In this document: one piece after another, positions 30,375-39,173 of the stretch
Layout of the letters: each line of letters starts with the position of its first letter
Numbering within the stretch: the first letter of the stretch is position 1
Assembly (NCBI RefSeq): GCF_000308415.1
Contig: NZ_BAFS01000167.1
Coordinates: forward strand, 1-52,705
Reading direction: 5' to 3'
DNA: 52,705 nucleotides
From: Nocardia asiatica NBRC 100129
GTDB taxonomy: Bacteria > Actinomycetota > Actinomycetes > Mycobacteriales > Mycobacteriaceae
Translations under genes and position numbers: made by a program
The notes under the pieces: model-generated
The model's database searches: none
The model's input: the letters and a program-made list of their open reading frames with translations, nothing else
What the model was told of the DNA's origin: nothing

Positions 30375-32573
30375 TTGTTCGCCGAGTTCACGCGCTGGAT
30401 CGATACGCTTGTCCGGCGGCGATTCACCGTCATCGGACTGACCGTCGCCGTACTGCTCGCGCTCGGCGTCTACGGCCTCGGGCTGGGCGATCATCTCAGC
30501 GTCAGCGGATGGGACGACCCGACTTCGGAATCGGCACGGGCGGCGCGGCTCAAAGACGAGACATTCGGCCACGACCACATCGCCGACGTGCTCTTGTTGT
30601 TTTCCGCCCCGGCGGGCGGGACGATCGATGATCCCGCCTTCGCCGCCACGATCGTCGGCCACTTGAACAGCCTGCCGCAACGCTTTCCGGACCGGATCAC
30701 CAAGATCAACGCCAGCTATTGGCCCACCGAGACCGGGCTCGCCCTACCGGATGTCTTCGGCTCCGCGGACCGTGACTACGCCTTCGCCTCCGTGGCCGTC
30801 CGCGGCAACGACGACACGGAGGTGATGCGCAACTACCGGGCCGTCGCCGACGAGCTCCGGATACCGGGCATAGAGATGGAGGTCGCCGGCGGCCAGCCGG
30901 TCGCGGCCGCTCTCAACGACACCATGGCGCACGATCAGCGACGCATGGAACTGTTCGCGGTTCCAGCGGTGGCGGTGCTGCTGTTCTTCCTGTTCGGCGG
31001 CGTCGTGGCCGCCGCGCTCCCGCTCATCGTCGGCGGGCTCACCGTGCTGGGAGCATGGGGGATGATCCGTGCCCTGACCACCGTCACCGAGGTGAACTCT
31101 TTCGTCTCGCCGGTGGTCTCGATGATCGGTCTCGGGCTGGCCATCGACTACGGCCTGTTCATCGTGAGCCGGTTCCGCGAGGAGCTGGCCGACGGCAGCG
31201 AGGTGCCCGACGCGGTCCGACGCGCGGTCGCGACCGCCGGACGGACCGTCGTGTTCTCCGCGACCATCGTGGTTGTCGCCGCGGGCGCCATTCTGCTGTT
31301 CCCACAGGGCTTCTTACGCTCGTTCGCCTTCGGCGCGATGGTGACGGTGACACTGGCCGCACTGATCTCGATCACGTTGCTGCCCGCCATGCTGGCCGTG
31401 CTCGGCAGGCGCGTGGACTGGCTGGGGTTCAACCGGTTCCACGCGCGCCGGGCCGGCGACCGCGAGCGAGACAATTCGTGGGGCCGCGTCGCCGGGTGGG
31501 TCATGCGAAGGCCGCTGGCCGTGGCGATTCCGCTGCTGGCCGTCCTGATCGCGCTCATCGCCCCGGTACGCGACGTGGCCTTCGGCGGGATCACCGAGCG
31601 TTTCCTGCCGCCGCAGCATCCCGCCCGCACGGCGCAGCAGCATTTCGACCAGATCTTCCCGCTGCGTCAGATCAATCCGGTCGACCTGGTGCTGATCACC
31701 CTCGACACCCGTGACGTCGACGGAGTGGTGGCGCAGGCGGGCCGAGCCCCCGGACTCGCCGCGCCGTTCCCGCCCGCGGTGCAGGGGCCGGCGAATCCGA
31801 ACGTCTTCACCACCTCGACGGTGCTGCGCGACGCGCACGACGCGAACGCGACCATCGACTATCTGCGTTCCATGCCGGTGCCCAAGGGCACGACCGTACT
31901 GGTCGGCGGGCAGCCCGCGATTCAGCGCGACAGCGTCGACGCGCTGCTGGAGCGGATGCCGCTGCTGATCGCGCTGGTCTTCCTCGCCACCACCGTGCTC
32001 ATGGGACTGGCCTTCGGCTCATTGGTGCTGCCGCTCAAGGCCGCGGTGCTGAACCTGCTCGGGCTCGGCTCCACCCTCGGCATCCTCACCTGGATCTTCG
32101 TCGAGGGCCACGGCGCGGGTCTGCTGGAATTCACCCCGCAGCCGATCATGGCCCTGGTGCTGGTGCTGATCATCGCCGTGATCTACGGCCTGTCGACCGA
32201 CTACGAGATATTCCTGCTCGCCCGGATCGTGGAGGCGCGCGCGGCGGGTGCCACGACCACCGAGGCGGTGCGCACCGGCATCGCCCGCACGGGCTGGATC
32301 ATCACCGCCGCCGCTACGGTCCTGTTGGTGGTGACGGGGGCGTTCGCGCTGTCGGAGCTGGTGATGATGCAGTACATCGCCTTCGGCATGGTCGCGGCGC
32401 TGTTCATCGACGCGACGATCCTGCGCATGCTGCTGGTGCCGGCGACCATGCGCCTGCTCGGCGACGCCTGCTGGTGGGCCCCGTCCTGGCTGCGGCGCGG
32501 GAGACGGGACCGCTCCGCTCCCGACGCGGAGGAGCCCCGCACCGAAGCCGTTCACGGCTCCGAACGCCGCTAG
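30375..32573 (+). CDS. MmpL/MMPL-family RND lipid transporter, divergent from PKS
   Basis: A 732-residue MMPL protein with the same architecture as the 19.4-kb copy: IGLGLAIDYGLFIVSRFREE in the first half and YGLSTDYEIFLLAR in the second provide the proton-relay Asp-Tyr pairs. A charged 30-residue C-terminal tail follows the last helix. The TTG start at 30375 is supported by AGGAGG at 30364-30369, five bases upstream. By analogy with MmpL8/MmpL10 beside Pks2 and Pks3/4, it probably exports the glycolipid precursor. Its stop shares CTAG with the opposing MFS gene. Confidence 0.88.
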   Translation: MFAEFTRWIDTLVRRRFTVIGLTVAVLLALGVYGLGLGDHLSVSGWDDPTSESARAARLKDETFGHDHIADVLLLFSAPAGGTIDDPAFAATIVGHLNSLPQRFPDRITKINASYWPTETGLALPDVFGSADRDYAFASVAVRGNDDTEVMRNYRAVADELRIPGIEMEVAGGQPVAAALNDTMAHDQRRMELFAVPAVAVLLFFLFGGVVAAALPLIVGGLTVLGAWGMIRALTTVTEVNSFVSPVVSMIGLGLAIDYGLFIVSRFREELADGSEVPDAVRRAVATAGRTVVFSATIVVVAAGAILLFPQGFLRSFAFGAMVTVTLAALISITLLPAMLAVLGRRVDWLGFNRFHARRAGDRERDNSWGRVAGWVMRRPLAVAIPLLAVLIALIAPVRDVAFGGITERFLPPQHPARTAQQHFDQIFPLRQINPVDLVLITLDTRDVDGVVAQAGRAPGLAAPFPPAVQGPANPNVFTTSTVLRDAHDANATIDYLRSMPVPKGTTVLVGGQPAIQRDSVDALLERMPLLIALVFLATTVLMGLAFGSLVLPLKAAVLNLLGLGSTLGILTWIFVEGHGAGLLEFTPQPIMALVLVLIIAVIYGLSTDYEIFLLARIVEARAAGATTTEAVRTGIARTGWIITAAATVLLVVTGAFALSELVMMQYIAFGMVAALFIDATILRMLLVPATMRLLGDACWWAPSWLRRGRRDRSAPDAEEPRTEAVHGSERR

Positions 32574-33994
32574 GCCCGACCGCGAGAGCGTCCCCCAGCC
32601 GGACTCGTCGCAGCCCGCGCGCGGTCCGGCAGCGCCAGCGTGAGCGCGGCGAGGCCGAAGGCCACGGCGGCGACGGCCGAGAGCATGATCATGCTGCCCG
32701 ACAGCGTGTGCGCGCGGAAGAACAGCGCGCTCAGCACCGCCAGTCCGACCGAATTGCCGATCTGCTCGATGGTGGGGAGCAAACCCGACGCCTCACCCAT
32801 GGCCCGATCGTCCAAATCCGCCAGCATCAGCGGCTGCAACGGCACCCCGAACACCCCGACACCGAAGCCCGCGAGGAACACCGGACCGGCCACCAGCGGC
32901 AGGTTCACCGCGCCAGATCCCACGTACAGGTATCCCACCCCCACCACGACGCATCCGCCGAAGACGGCGATCCCGGCAGCCAGCGCCCGAATTCCCCAGC
33001 GGCGCACCAGTATCGGCGACAAAACCGCGCCCGCGCCCGCCCCGAGGGCGAACGGCGTCATCGCGACGCCGGTGCGCAGCGCGGAGAACCGCAGCACGTC
33101 CTGCAGCAGGATCGACACGGTGAACACGAATGCGGTGAACACTCCGAAGAAGATCGTCACCAGCGCCGATCCGACCGCGAACCGCCGGTCGGCGAACAAG
33201 TCCAGCCGCACCAGCGCGCGGCCGCCCCGGCGGCGCGTCGCGCGCTCGTGGGCCACGAACACCGCGCCCGATACCACCGCGGCCGCGGCGTACAGCCCGT
33301 GCAGCGGACGCCAGCCCGCCTGTTGGCTGTCCGACAGCGCGAACAGCAGCAGAAACAGCGCCGAGGTGGCCAGCACGGTCCCGCGCGGGTCCAGCGGGTC
33401 CCGGTCCGTCACCGGGCCCGACTTCAGGTAACGCGCGGCCAGTGCGATGGCCACCGCGCCCAGCGGCAGGTTCATCAGGAAGATCGCCTGCCAGCCGAGC
33501 CCGAACGGATCCAGGGTGATCAGACCGCCGCCCAGGATCGGGCCGAGCATTCCGGCGAAGCCCGCCGTAGCGCCGTACACGGCGAACGCGTACTGATGGT
33601 GCTCGCGCCGGAAGGCCGCGGTGATGATGGCGATGGTCTGCGCCGCCATACCCGCACCCGCCACGCCCTGCGTGATCCGGGCGATGACCAGTTCCATCGC
33701 GGTGGACGACAGCCCACACCACACCGAGGCCGCCGTGAAAGCCGCTGCCGACCACAGGAACATCCGGCGGCGGCCGACCATCGCGCCGACGCGAGCCGCG
33801 GTGAGCAGTACGCAGGCGAAGGCCAGCGAGTAGCCGGCCACCACCCACAACTGCTCGGACCGCGAGGCCCCCAGCTCGGCGGTCACCACCGGGAGAGCGG
33901 TGTTGACGATCGTCACATCGATCATCTGCATGAAGACCGAGATCAGGCACGCCCCGAACGACCCGAGCGCCACTGCCGCCTCTTTGCGGGTCAT
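32570..33994 (-). CDS. MFS drug-resistance-type (DHA2, 14-TM) exporter
   Basis: 474 residues from ATG 33994. The first helix carries FMQMIDVTIVNTALPVV, the usual DHA2 signature, and a second motif GRRRMFLWSAAAF follows. About fourteen hydrophobic segments can be counted. Family members are proton-driven exporters of antibiotics, dyes or lipophilic compounds. This start lacks its own ribosome site but overlaps the stop of a small upstream gene (ATGA), implying coupled translation; otherwise the frame is open 32 codons further upstream. It converges on the MmpL gene with a shared CTAG stop region. Confidence 0.88.
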   Translation of the reverse strand: MTRKEAAVALGSFGACLISVFMQMIDVTIVNTALPVVTAELGASRSEQLWVVAGYSLAFACVLLTAARVGAMVGRRRMFLWSAAAFTAASVWCGLSSTAMELVIARITQGVAGAGMAAQTIAIITAAFRREHHQYAFAVYGATAGFAGMLGPILGGGLITLDPFGLGWQAIFLMNLPLGAVAIALAARYLKSGPVTDRDPLDPRGTVLATSALFLLLFALSDSQQAGWRPLHGLYAAAAVVSGAVFVAHERATRRRGGRALVRLDLFADRRFAVGSALVTIFFGVFTAFVFTVSILLQDVLRFSALRTGVAMTPFALGAGAGAVLSPILVRRWGIRALAAGIAVFGGCVVVGVGYLYVGSGAVNLPLVAGPVFLAGFGVGVFGVPLQPLMLADLDDRAMGEASGLLPTIEQIGNSVGLAVLSALFFRAHTLSGSMIMLSAVAAVAFGLAALTLALPDRARAATSPAGGRSRGRA

Positions 33995-34185
33995 CGCATC
34001 GCCGCTTCGGTCGTCGGACAGGGATTGCCCGCGCTCTCCGCGCACAGTTCGGCGATTCGCGACGCGCCTGCCGTCACGACGGCCGGGCACGGATCGGCAT
34101 GGAACGGCCGGGCGCTGGTAGTCGTGCGGATCGAGGTGCGGACGGTGGCGAGTACCGTGCCGGTCGGCTGCGGATATTCGGGCAT
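33991..34185 (-). CDS. Small unknown protein coupled to the MFS gene
   Basis: 64 residues beginning MPEYPQPTGTVLATV, with three cysteines and no membrane helix. Two features support it: AGGAG lies six bases before ATG 34185, and its TGA overlaps the MFS ATG (ATGA), replacing the ribosome site the MFS gene lacks. Third codon positions are GC-rich as in real genes here. I recognise no family. It could act only as a translational lead-in. Confidence 0.55.
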   Translation of the reverse strand: MPEYPQPTGTVLATVRTSIRTTTSARPFHADPCPAVVTAGASRIAELCAESAGNPCPTTEAAMR

Positions 34186-34545
34186 GTCGACTCCTGGCCC
34201 CCGGGTAGGAGGGCGGGAATTCGCAGTCAACAACACTGTGCGGTGGTATCGCCAGGTATTCCAGTCATTCTGTGCTACATACCAATTCGCTTATGGCGAG
34301 CGTTGCCGGGTTTCCCAACCGGCCGTGAGAGGATTCGGCTGCCACGATGACGCACTCCCGACGCCGCCTACCGAATACGACCCTGCCGGAAATCATCGCC
34401 ATGGCGGCGGGCCGGTACACAAATCCCGGTCCGCGAAGCCGACGGCCGATACCGGCGAGAACACTTGGCGGTTTGCCGACAGCGGCCGCCGGGCCGATCC
34501 GTACGAAACCGTTTCGCGGGTCACACCTTTGGCTAGCTTCCTACT
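34186..34545. other. Intergenic region, 360 bp, no gene seen
   Basis: This is a divergent region between the small-protein/MFS operon and the secreted-protein gene. The central part (about 34.22-34.35 kb) is AT-richer and probably holds both promoters. Short open frames occur but have no ribosome site or family signal. Confidence 0.5.
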
Positions 34546-34959
34546 ATGAATTTCCGTAACTTCGCGGCACCGGCGGTCTTGGCGGCTGCCCTATCGTTGG
34601 CAGGCACCGCGGTAGCGGGCGCGGCCCCGGCACAGACCGTGGACGACGACACCGTGTACTTCCGCTATGCCAGCTCGAACTGCGCCATCCATTCCAACGG
34701 CGACGTCGGCTGCGACATCCCCTACGGCACAAACCTGTTCGGATTCACGATCTACGACCTTGCGATCGATCTGCCGTTCCTGCCTGCCCACCCGACCTTC
34801 GGCCGCACCGGTCCGCACGGCCGCGTGGACAGCCCGCCGATCGCGGGCACCCTCACCAACGGCGGCGCCAGTTGCACCGGAGGCGGTCGGGGCGCCCTGA
34901 CGTGCACCTCGAAGGGCCACAGCTTCAGCTTCGGCTGGTCGGGCACCCAGATCAGCTGA
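34546..34959 (+). CDS. Small exported protein of unknown function
   Basis: 137 residues. A clear signal peptide (residues 1-27: NFRN, then an Ala/Leu core ending AGA-AP) leads to a roughly 110-residue mature domain with four cysteines (NCAIHSNGDVGCDI and SCTGGGRGALTC) that could form two disulfides. The C-terminus SFSFGWSGTQIS is beta-rich. It resembles small exported proteins common in Nocardia and mycobacteria, with no known function. A terminator hairpin follows. Confidence 0.75.
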   Translation: MNFRNFAAPAVLAAALSLAGTAVAGAAPAQTVDDDTVYFRYASSNCAIHSNGDVGCDIPYGTNLFGFTIYDLAIDLPFLPAHPTFGRTGPHGRVDSPPIAGTLTNGGASCTGGGRGALTCTSKGHSFSFGWSGTQIS

Positions 34960-34967
34960 TATCCAGG

Positions 34968-35007
34968 GCCGCCCCGCTCGCGCGCAATGCGAGCCGGGCG
35001 GCTCTTT
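34968..35007 (+). terminator. Terminator hairpin after the secreted-protein gene
   Basis: GCCGCCCCGCTCGC (34968-34981) pairs with GCGAGCCGGGCGGC (34989-35002) with one mismatch and a 7-base loop, followed by TCTTT. A second stem, CCGGGCGG/CCGCCCGG at 34994-35018, is an alternative fold. Confidence 0.7.
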
Positions 35008-35090
35008 CCGCCGCCCGGGGGCAGAGACATCCTGATTGCTTCGATTCGCGATCGGCCGTATCGCCGCTGGGCCGGACCGGCCAGGTCAGG

Positions 35091-35339
35091 TCACCGACGC
35101 TGTTTCCAAGCCGCGTAGGGCCCGGGCAGGCAGACCGCGCAGGGACGATAGCCCGCGGCGACCGCGTCGTACTCGGTCGCGAAGAAGACGCGATGACGGC
35201 GGTAGGCGCCCCGCGCCAGGGCACGCAGGGCGGAGGGACAGTCGAGGCGACCGTAGAGGCGGCCGCGGCGATGGCCGCCGTAACGGCCCGGCACCCCGCT
35301 GCGATACGGCACGCCGTCCGCGCCCAGCAACGTGTACAT
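35091..35339 (-). CDS. Ada-type zinc-binding domain protein lacking the methyl-acceptor cysteine
   Basis: 82 residues covering little more than the Ada N-terminal metal-binding fold: LYGRLDCPSALRA, then VFFATEYDAVAAGYRPCAVCLP. Aligned by eye with E. coli Ada, the zinc cysteines correspond to C34, C67 and C70, but the position of the methyl-accepting Cys38 is Gly30. Methylphosphotriester repair by that mechanism is therefore unlikely, although His23 might complete a zinc site. It lies seven bases after the oxygenase gene, at the end of the alkylation-repair operon. It may sense or bind DNA. Confidence 0.75.
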   Translation of the reverse strand: MYTLLGADGVPYRSGVPGRYGGHRRGRLYGRLDCPSALRALARGAYRRHRVFFATEYDAVAAGYRPCAVCLPGPYAAWKQRR

Positions 35340-35346
35340 CGGCGGG

Positions 35347-36141
35347 CTATTCGGCGTCGTGCAGCGCGAGGCCCAGCGTATGGCGCAGGCCGCCGCGCAC
35401 GCGGCTCACGCCGTGGCGGATCGGAGCGCGGGACCAACCGCGGCTGGAGCGCGTCGGCCGGTCGCGGGTGGTGAAGATCAGCGCGTGGCCCTGGTCGAGC
35501 ACGGAGACCGTCGCTTTCGACTGGGCTCTGAGCCGTTGCTCCACGATCAGGAATTCGCCGCCCGTGTAGTCGGCCCCCGGCCGATCCAGACCGATGACCA
35601 CCTGGAGCGGGAACACCAGCTCGCCGTAGAGGTCCCGGTGTAAGGCGTTCCAGTCACCGGTGCCGTAGCGCAACAGGATCGGAGTGGGCTTGGTTTGTCC
35701 CGCGGCGTGGCAGGCGTCGAGCCAGTCCGCGAACTCACCCGGCCACGGAGCCGGGTCGCCGAGTCGCTCGGCCCAGGACCGTGCCAACGGCAACAACTTT
35801 CGATAGAACGCCGACCGCAGCCGCATGATCGGCTCGGGTACCGGATCAGCGAAGTACCGATAGGTGCCTTCGCCGAATCGGTAACGCGCCATGTCGACGG
35901 TAGACCGGAAACGCGGGAGGTCGCTCCACATGGCGGTGAACTCGGCGCATTCCCGCGGCGTGAGGATCGGCCCGGTCGCCGCGCAGCCGTGGGCGTCGAC
36001 CTCCTCCAGCAGCGCCGGCCACGGCTGGGCGTCGACGCGATCCGTCGGGGAAGCCGAGGCTTTCGCGGCCTCCGGAGTCTGCCCGGCCGGGCGCCCGCGC
36101 CGATGATCCTTCTCGACCGCGTCGATATTTCGCCCGCTCAC
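35347..36141 (-). CDS. PF09859-type 2-oxoglutarate/Fe(II) oxygenase
   Basis: 264 residues. The iron triad is H168-R-D170 and H243 (IRHGVSRVR), with R253 for 2-oxoglutarate. Surrounding blocks LYGELVFPLQVVIGLDRPG, YTGGEFLIVEQR and RHTLGLALHD fit the Oxygenase-NA family, predicted to repair alkylated nucleic acid oxidatively in the manner of AlkB. The N-terminal 35 residues are charged and probably disordered. The GTG start overlaps the ogt stop (GTGA). Association with ogt, a sigma factor and an Ada-like protein supports a role in alkylation damage. Confidence 0.83.
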   Translation of the reverse strand: MSGRNIDAVEKDHRRGRPAGQTPEAAKASASPTDRVDAQPWPALLEEVDAHGCAATGPILTPRECAEFTAMWSDLPRFRSTVDMARYRFGEGTYRYFADPVPEPIMRLRSAFYRKLLPLARSWAERLGDPAPWPGEFADWLDACHAAGQTKPTPILLRYGTGDWNALHRDLYGELVFPLQVVIGLDRPGADYTGGEFLIVEQRLRAQSKATVSVLDQGHALIFTTRDRPTRSSRGWSRAPIRHGVSRVRGGLRHTLGLALHDAE

Positions 36142-36755
36142 GCCGCCGCCTCCAAGCTCAACAGCGCCTGCTTCGCGACGACGCCGCCGACGTACTGTCC
36201 GATGGCGCCGTCACCGCGGACGACTCGGTGGCACGGGATCACCACCGGCAGCGGGTTGCGCGCGCAGGCGGAGCCGACCGCGCGCACCGCGCGCGGATTG
36301 CCGACGGCGGCCGCCACCGCGCCGTAACTCGCGCGCTGTCCGTAACCGATTGCGGGCAGGTGCTCGATCACCTGGCGGCGGAACCCCACGGCCAAGCGCA
36401 GATCCAGCGGCAGGTCGAAACGCGTTCGGCGACCCGCGAAGTAGTCCTCGATCTGCCGCGCCGCCGCGTCCAGCCGGGCGGGCGCCGCGAGGACGCGAGG
36501 GCTGACCCGGGCGGCCAGCGTGGCGAGCACCGCGTCGTGATCTTCGCTGGGGTAGGCGACGCGCACCAGGCCGGTGGGCGTCGCGGCCAGCAGCAGTGTC
36601 CCGACCGGGGTGTCGAGGGTCCGGTAGGCGACGTCGAGCAGGCCCGCGGCTTCCGCCTCGACCGCCAGCCGCGCGTGCAGGGCGGCGAGCAGGGCAGCGT
36701 CGGGTGTCAATGCGTGCGACAGTCCGTTCAGGTCGTCGCGATCGAGGGTGGCCAT
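36138..36755 (-). CDS. ogt: Methylated-DNA-protein cysteine methyltransferase
   Basis: 205 residues. The suicide-acceptor C175 is in VVIPCHRVV, preceded by SYGAVAAAVGNPRAVRAVG, the DNA-binding helix-turn-helix with its arginine finger. It removes O6-methyl from guanine by self-methylation. An extra N-terminal stretch (about residues 1-40, DLNGLSHALTPDAALL...) precedes the usual domain start at VAYRTLDTPVG. ATG 36755 overlaps the sigma-factor stop by one base (TGATG), so the two are translationally linked. Confidence 0.9.
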   Translation of the reverse strand: MATLDRDDLNGLSHALTPDAALLAALHARLAVEAEAAGLLDVAYRTLDTPVGTLLLAATPTGLVRVAYPSEDHDAVLATLAARVSPRVLAAPARLDAAARQIEDYFAGRRTRFDLPLDLRLAVGFRRQVIEHLPAIGYGQRASYGAVAAAVGNPRAVRAVGSACARNPLPVVIPCHRVVRGDGAIGQYVGGVVAKQALLSLEAAA

Positions 36756-37234
36756 CACACGTCCTCCTTCGGGTAGAGCTTGCGCAGGGTCTTCAGGCCG
36801 TCCGCGGCGGCGCGGCGGGCGGCGTCCGGAGAGTTGCCCAGCAGTTCGGCGATCTCCGTGTGGGGAAGCCCGGCCAGATAGCGGTAGGCGACCGCTTGGC
36901 GCTGCTTGGTCGGCAGCGCCCGCAGGGCGGCCCAGAGGTCGGGGTCGTAATCGGCGGGGCCGGGGTCCGCGGTGGGACGCTCCGGCAGCGTCTCCGCCGG
37001 GACCGGCGCGCGCGTGAGCGCCCGGCCCACATCGATCGCGCGGCGATGCGCGACGGTCACCAACCACGCTTCGAGGTTCGTGTCCTCGGAAAGCTCGGGA
37101 TACGCGCGCAGCGCCGAGAGAAATGTCTCCGACCAGGCATCCGCCGCGTCGGCCTGGCCGAGCACCGCCCGGCACACGCGCAACACCATCGGGCCGTACT
37201 CGGCCACTACTTCCTCGAACGGGGGCAGGCTCAC
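36755..37234 (-). CDS. ECF-like RNA polymerase sigma-70 factor
   Basis: 159 residues. Region 2 covers about 10-70 (LRVCRAVLGQADAADAWSETF and NLEAWLVTVAHRRAIDVGR). A proline-rich linker follows, then region 4 at about 105-155 (ALPTKQRQAVAYRYLAGL, HTEIAELLGNSPDAARR). No anti-sigma gene is adjacent; ogt follows directly, with a one-base overlap. The GTG start overlaps a 15-codon ORF that itself overlaps recD. Likely to direct transcription of alkylation or DNA-damage genes, possibly this operon. Confidence 0.83.
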   Translation of the reverse strand: MSLPPFEEVVAEYGPMVLRVCRAVLGQADAADAWSETFLSALRAYPELSEDTNLEAWLVTVAHRRAIDVGRALTRAPVPAETLPERPTADPGPADYDPDLWAALRALPTKQRQAVAYRYLAGLPHTEIAELLGNSPDAARRAAADGLKTLRKLYPKEDV

Positions 37235-37278
37235 ACCGGGTAGACGACGCGGGCGCCGGGAACGTGAGATTCCGTCAT
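37231..37278 (-). CDS. 15-codon ORF bridging recD and the sigma factor gene
   Basis: Encodes MTESHVPGARVVYPV. Its ATG overlaps the recD stop (ATGA) and its TGA overlaps the sigma GTG (GTGA). Without it, 40 bases of recD-sigma spacing would contain no good ribosome site for the sigma gene. It may exist only to pass ribosomes on. Confidence 0.4.
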   Translation of the reverse strand: MTESHVPGARVVYPV

Positions 37279-39173
37279 CGACTCCCCGGTTCGCCGTCGC
37301 GGCGGGACAACCCGCTGGCGCGCAGCACCCGCCGCGCGATGCCCGCGCGGATGGACTCGTCGGTTCCGACGATCCGGACGTGGCGGCGCGCCCTGGTGAT
37401 CGCGGTGTACAGCAATTCCCTGGTCAGCAGGGTCGATTCGGGTTCGGGGAGCACGACCGAGACGGTGTCGTACTGGCTGCCCTGGCTGCGGTGGATGGTC
37501 ATCGCGAAGACCGTGACCACGGCCGGGAACTGGGTGGGATGCACCAGGTACGGTTCGCTGCCGCGTTGCAGCGCCGCGCGCAGCGAACCGTCGGGCATGC
37601 GCACTACGACACCGGTGTCGCCGTTGTAGATCCGCGCCTCGTGATCGTTCGCCGTGACCAGCAGGGGTTGCCCGGCATACCACGGCGCCTGGTAGGAGTC
37701 GGGGCCCGCGCCCCCGGCGGCGGCCCATTCGGCGGCCATCCGGTCCCAGCGCTCGACGCCGAACGGTCCCTGCCGGTGCGCGCACAGCAAGCGGTGCGAT
37801 TCGAGCGCGCCCAGCGCGCGCGCCGCGTCGCCGTCGAGCGCGGCGGCGGTCACCGCGTTCGCGGCCCGCACCACGTCGGCGCGCACCGCGGTCAGCTCCT
37901 CGGGTGCGCACAGGGACAGTTCGTCGCCGCCACCGCGCAGCAGCTCGAGTGCGGCGTCCGCGTCTCCGGCGCGCACCGCGACGGCCAGGTCGGCGATCCG
38001 GCCGCCGAACCTGCGGCCGCGGGTCAGCCGGACGATGCCGCCGCGCAGGCGAGTGCGCTCCAGCGCGGTCAGGGCCTCGGCGTGCTCGCCGGTCGGCTCC
38101 GGGCCGAGGATCTCGTCGAGAACGGGGTTGGGGGTGGCGGCGACCGGTCCGGCGACCAGGTCGGCGAGCACCGCGCCCGCGTCCACCGAGGCGAGCTGGT
38201 CCGGGTCGCCGACCAGCACCAGCCGGGTGTCCGGGCGCACGGCGGCCAGCAACCTGCTCATCATGGTCAACGACACCATGGAGGTCTCGTCCACCACGAT
38301 CACGTCGTAGGGCAGCCGGTTGAACTCGTGGTACCTGAACCGGGTGCTGCGGCCGCGCTGCCAGCCGAGCAGCCGGTGCAGGGTGGCGGCGGTGAGTTCG
38401 GGCAGTCCGAGCGGAACGGCCTGTTCGCGAACGGCTTCTTGCAGGCGCGCCGCCGCTTTGCCGGTCGGTGCGGCCAGCGCGATACGCAATGTGGGCAGCT
38501 TCGGCTCGGCCGCGCGGTGCGCGGCAAGCAAGGCGATGATCCGTGCGATGGTGTGCGTCTTGCCGGTGCCCGGCCCGCCCGCGACCACGGTGGTCCAGTG
38601 CGTCGCGGCCAGCGCAGCGGCCAAGCGCTGGCGGTCCGGGGCGGTACCGGCCGACGCTTCGAACAACCGGTCCAGCTCGCGCCGCACCACCCCTGGATCG
38701 ACCACCGGATGGTGCGCGGATCGCTCGGTCAGCACCCGCCGGATCGTCTGTTCCTGCCGGTAGTACCGATCGAGATAGAGCAAGGGACCGGAATCAGCCG
38801 GGCCTTGCGATTCGACCAGCCGCAACGGCCGCAACGGCCCCGCGGGGCCGCCGAGCACCAGCGGGCTCACCCGCAGCGCGGCCACCACCGCCGCGATGTC
38901 CGGCCACGGCAGCGTCGCCGGATCGATTCCCGCGTCCCAGGTTTCGTCGGCGTCGACGCCGATCTCCCGCATCCGGTGCAGTTCCAGGCACACCGAGCCG
39001 GAGCGCACCGCGCGCACGGCCAGCGCCGCGGCGAACAGCACCGCCTCCGACGATTCCCGGCCGAGCCTGCCCAGCCGCAGCGCCACGTGCACGTCGGCGG
39101 CCGACAGCACACCCGCCTCGTTGAACGTGCGCAGCAGCCCGGTTCCCCGCTGCGCCACCTGGATCGAGGTCAT
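37275..39173 (-). CDS. recD: RecD subunit of exodeoxyribonuclease V
   Basis: A 632-residue SF1B helicase. Walker A is VAGGPGTGKTHT (about 190-201), Walker B VIVVDETSMVS, followed by LVGDPDQLASVDAG, and the C-terminal motif is TIHRSQGSQYDTV. Works with RecB and RecC to unwind and resect double-strand ends for RecA loading. ATG 39173 overlaps the recB stop (ATGA), and its own stop overlaps the bridging ORF. Confidence 0.92.
   Translation of the reverse strand: MTSIQVAQRGTGLLRTFNEAGVLSAADVHVALRLGRLGRESSEAVLFAAALAVRAVRSGSVCLELHRMREIGVDADETWDAGIDPATLPWPDIAAVVAALRVSPLVLGGPAGPLRPLRLVESQGPADSGPLLYLDRYYRQEQTIRRVLTERSAHHPVVDPGVVRRELDRLFEASAGTAPDRQRLAAALAATHWTTVVAGGPGTGKTHTIARIIALLAAHRAAEPKLPTLRIALAAPTGKAAARLQEAVREQAVPLGLPELTAATLHRLLGWQRGRSTRFRYHEFNRLPYDVIVVDETSMVSLTMMSRLLAAVRPDTRLVLVGDPDQLASVDAGAVLADLVAGPVAATPNPVLDEILGPEPTGEHAEALTALERTRLRGGIVRLTRGRRFGGRIADLAVAVRAGDADAALELLRGGGDELSLCAPEELTAVRADVVRAANAVTAAALDGDAARALGALESHRLLCAHRQGPFGVERWDRMAAEWAAAGGAGPDSYQAPWYAGQPLLVTANDHEARIYNGDTGVVVRMPDGSLRAALQRGSEPYLVHPTQFPAVVTVFAMTIHRSQGSQYDTVSVVLPEPESTLLTRELLYTAITRARRHVRIVGTDESIRAGIARRVLRASGLSRRDGEPGSR

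Noticed and set aside
34347..34559. A 70-codon plus-strand frame upstream of the secreted protein
   Set aside because: It overlaps the next start out of frame, has no ribosome site and has a biased low-information composition.
36138..37175. A 345-residue Ogt with a long N-terminal domain
   Set aside because: The extension is the shadow of the sigma-factor gene; ATG 36755 fits the overlap and the family.
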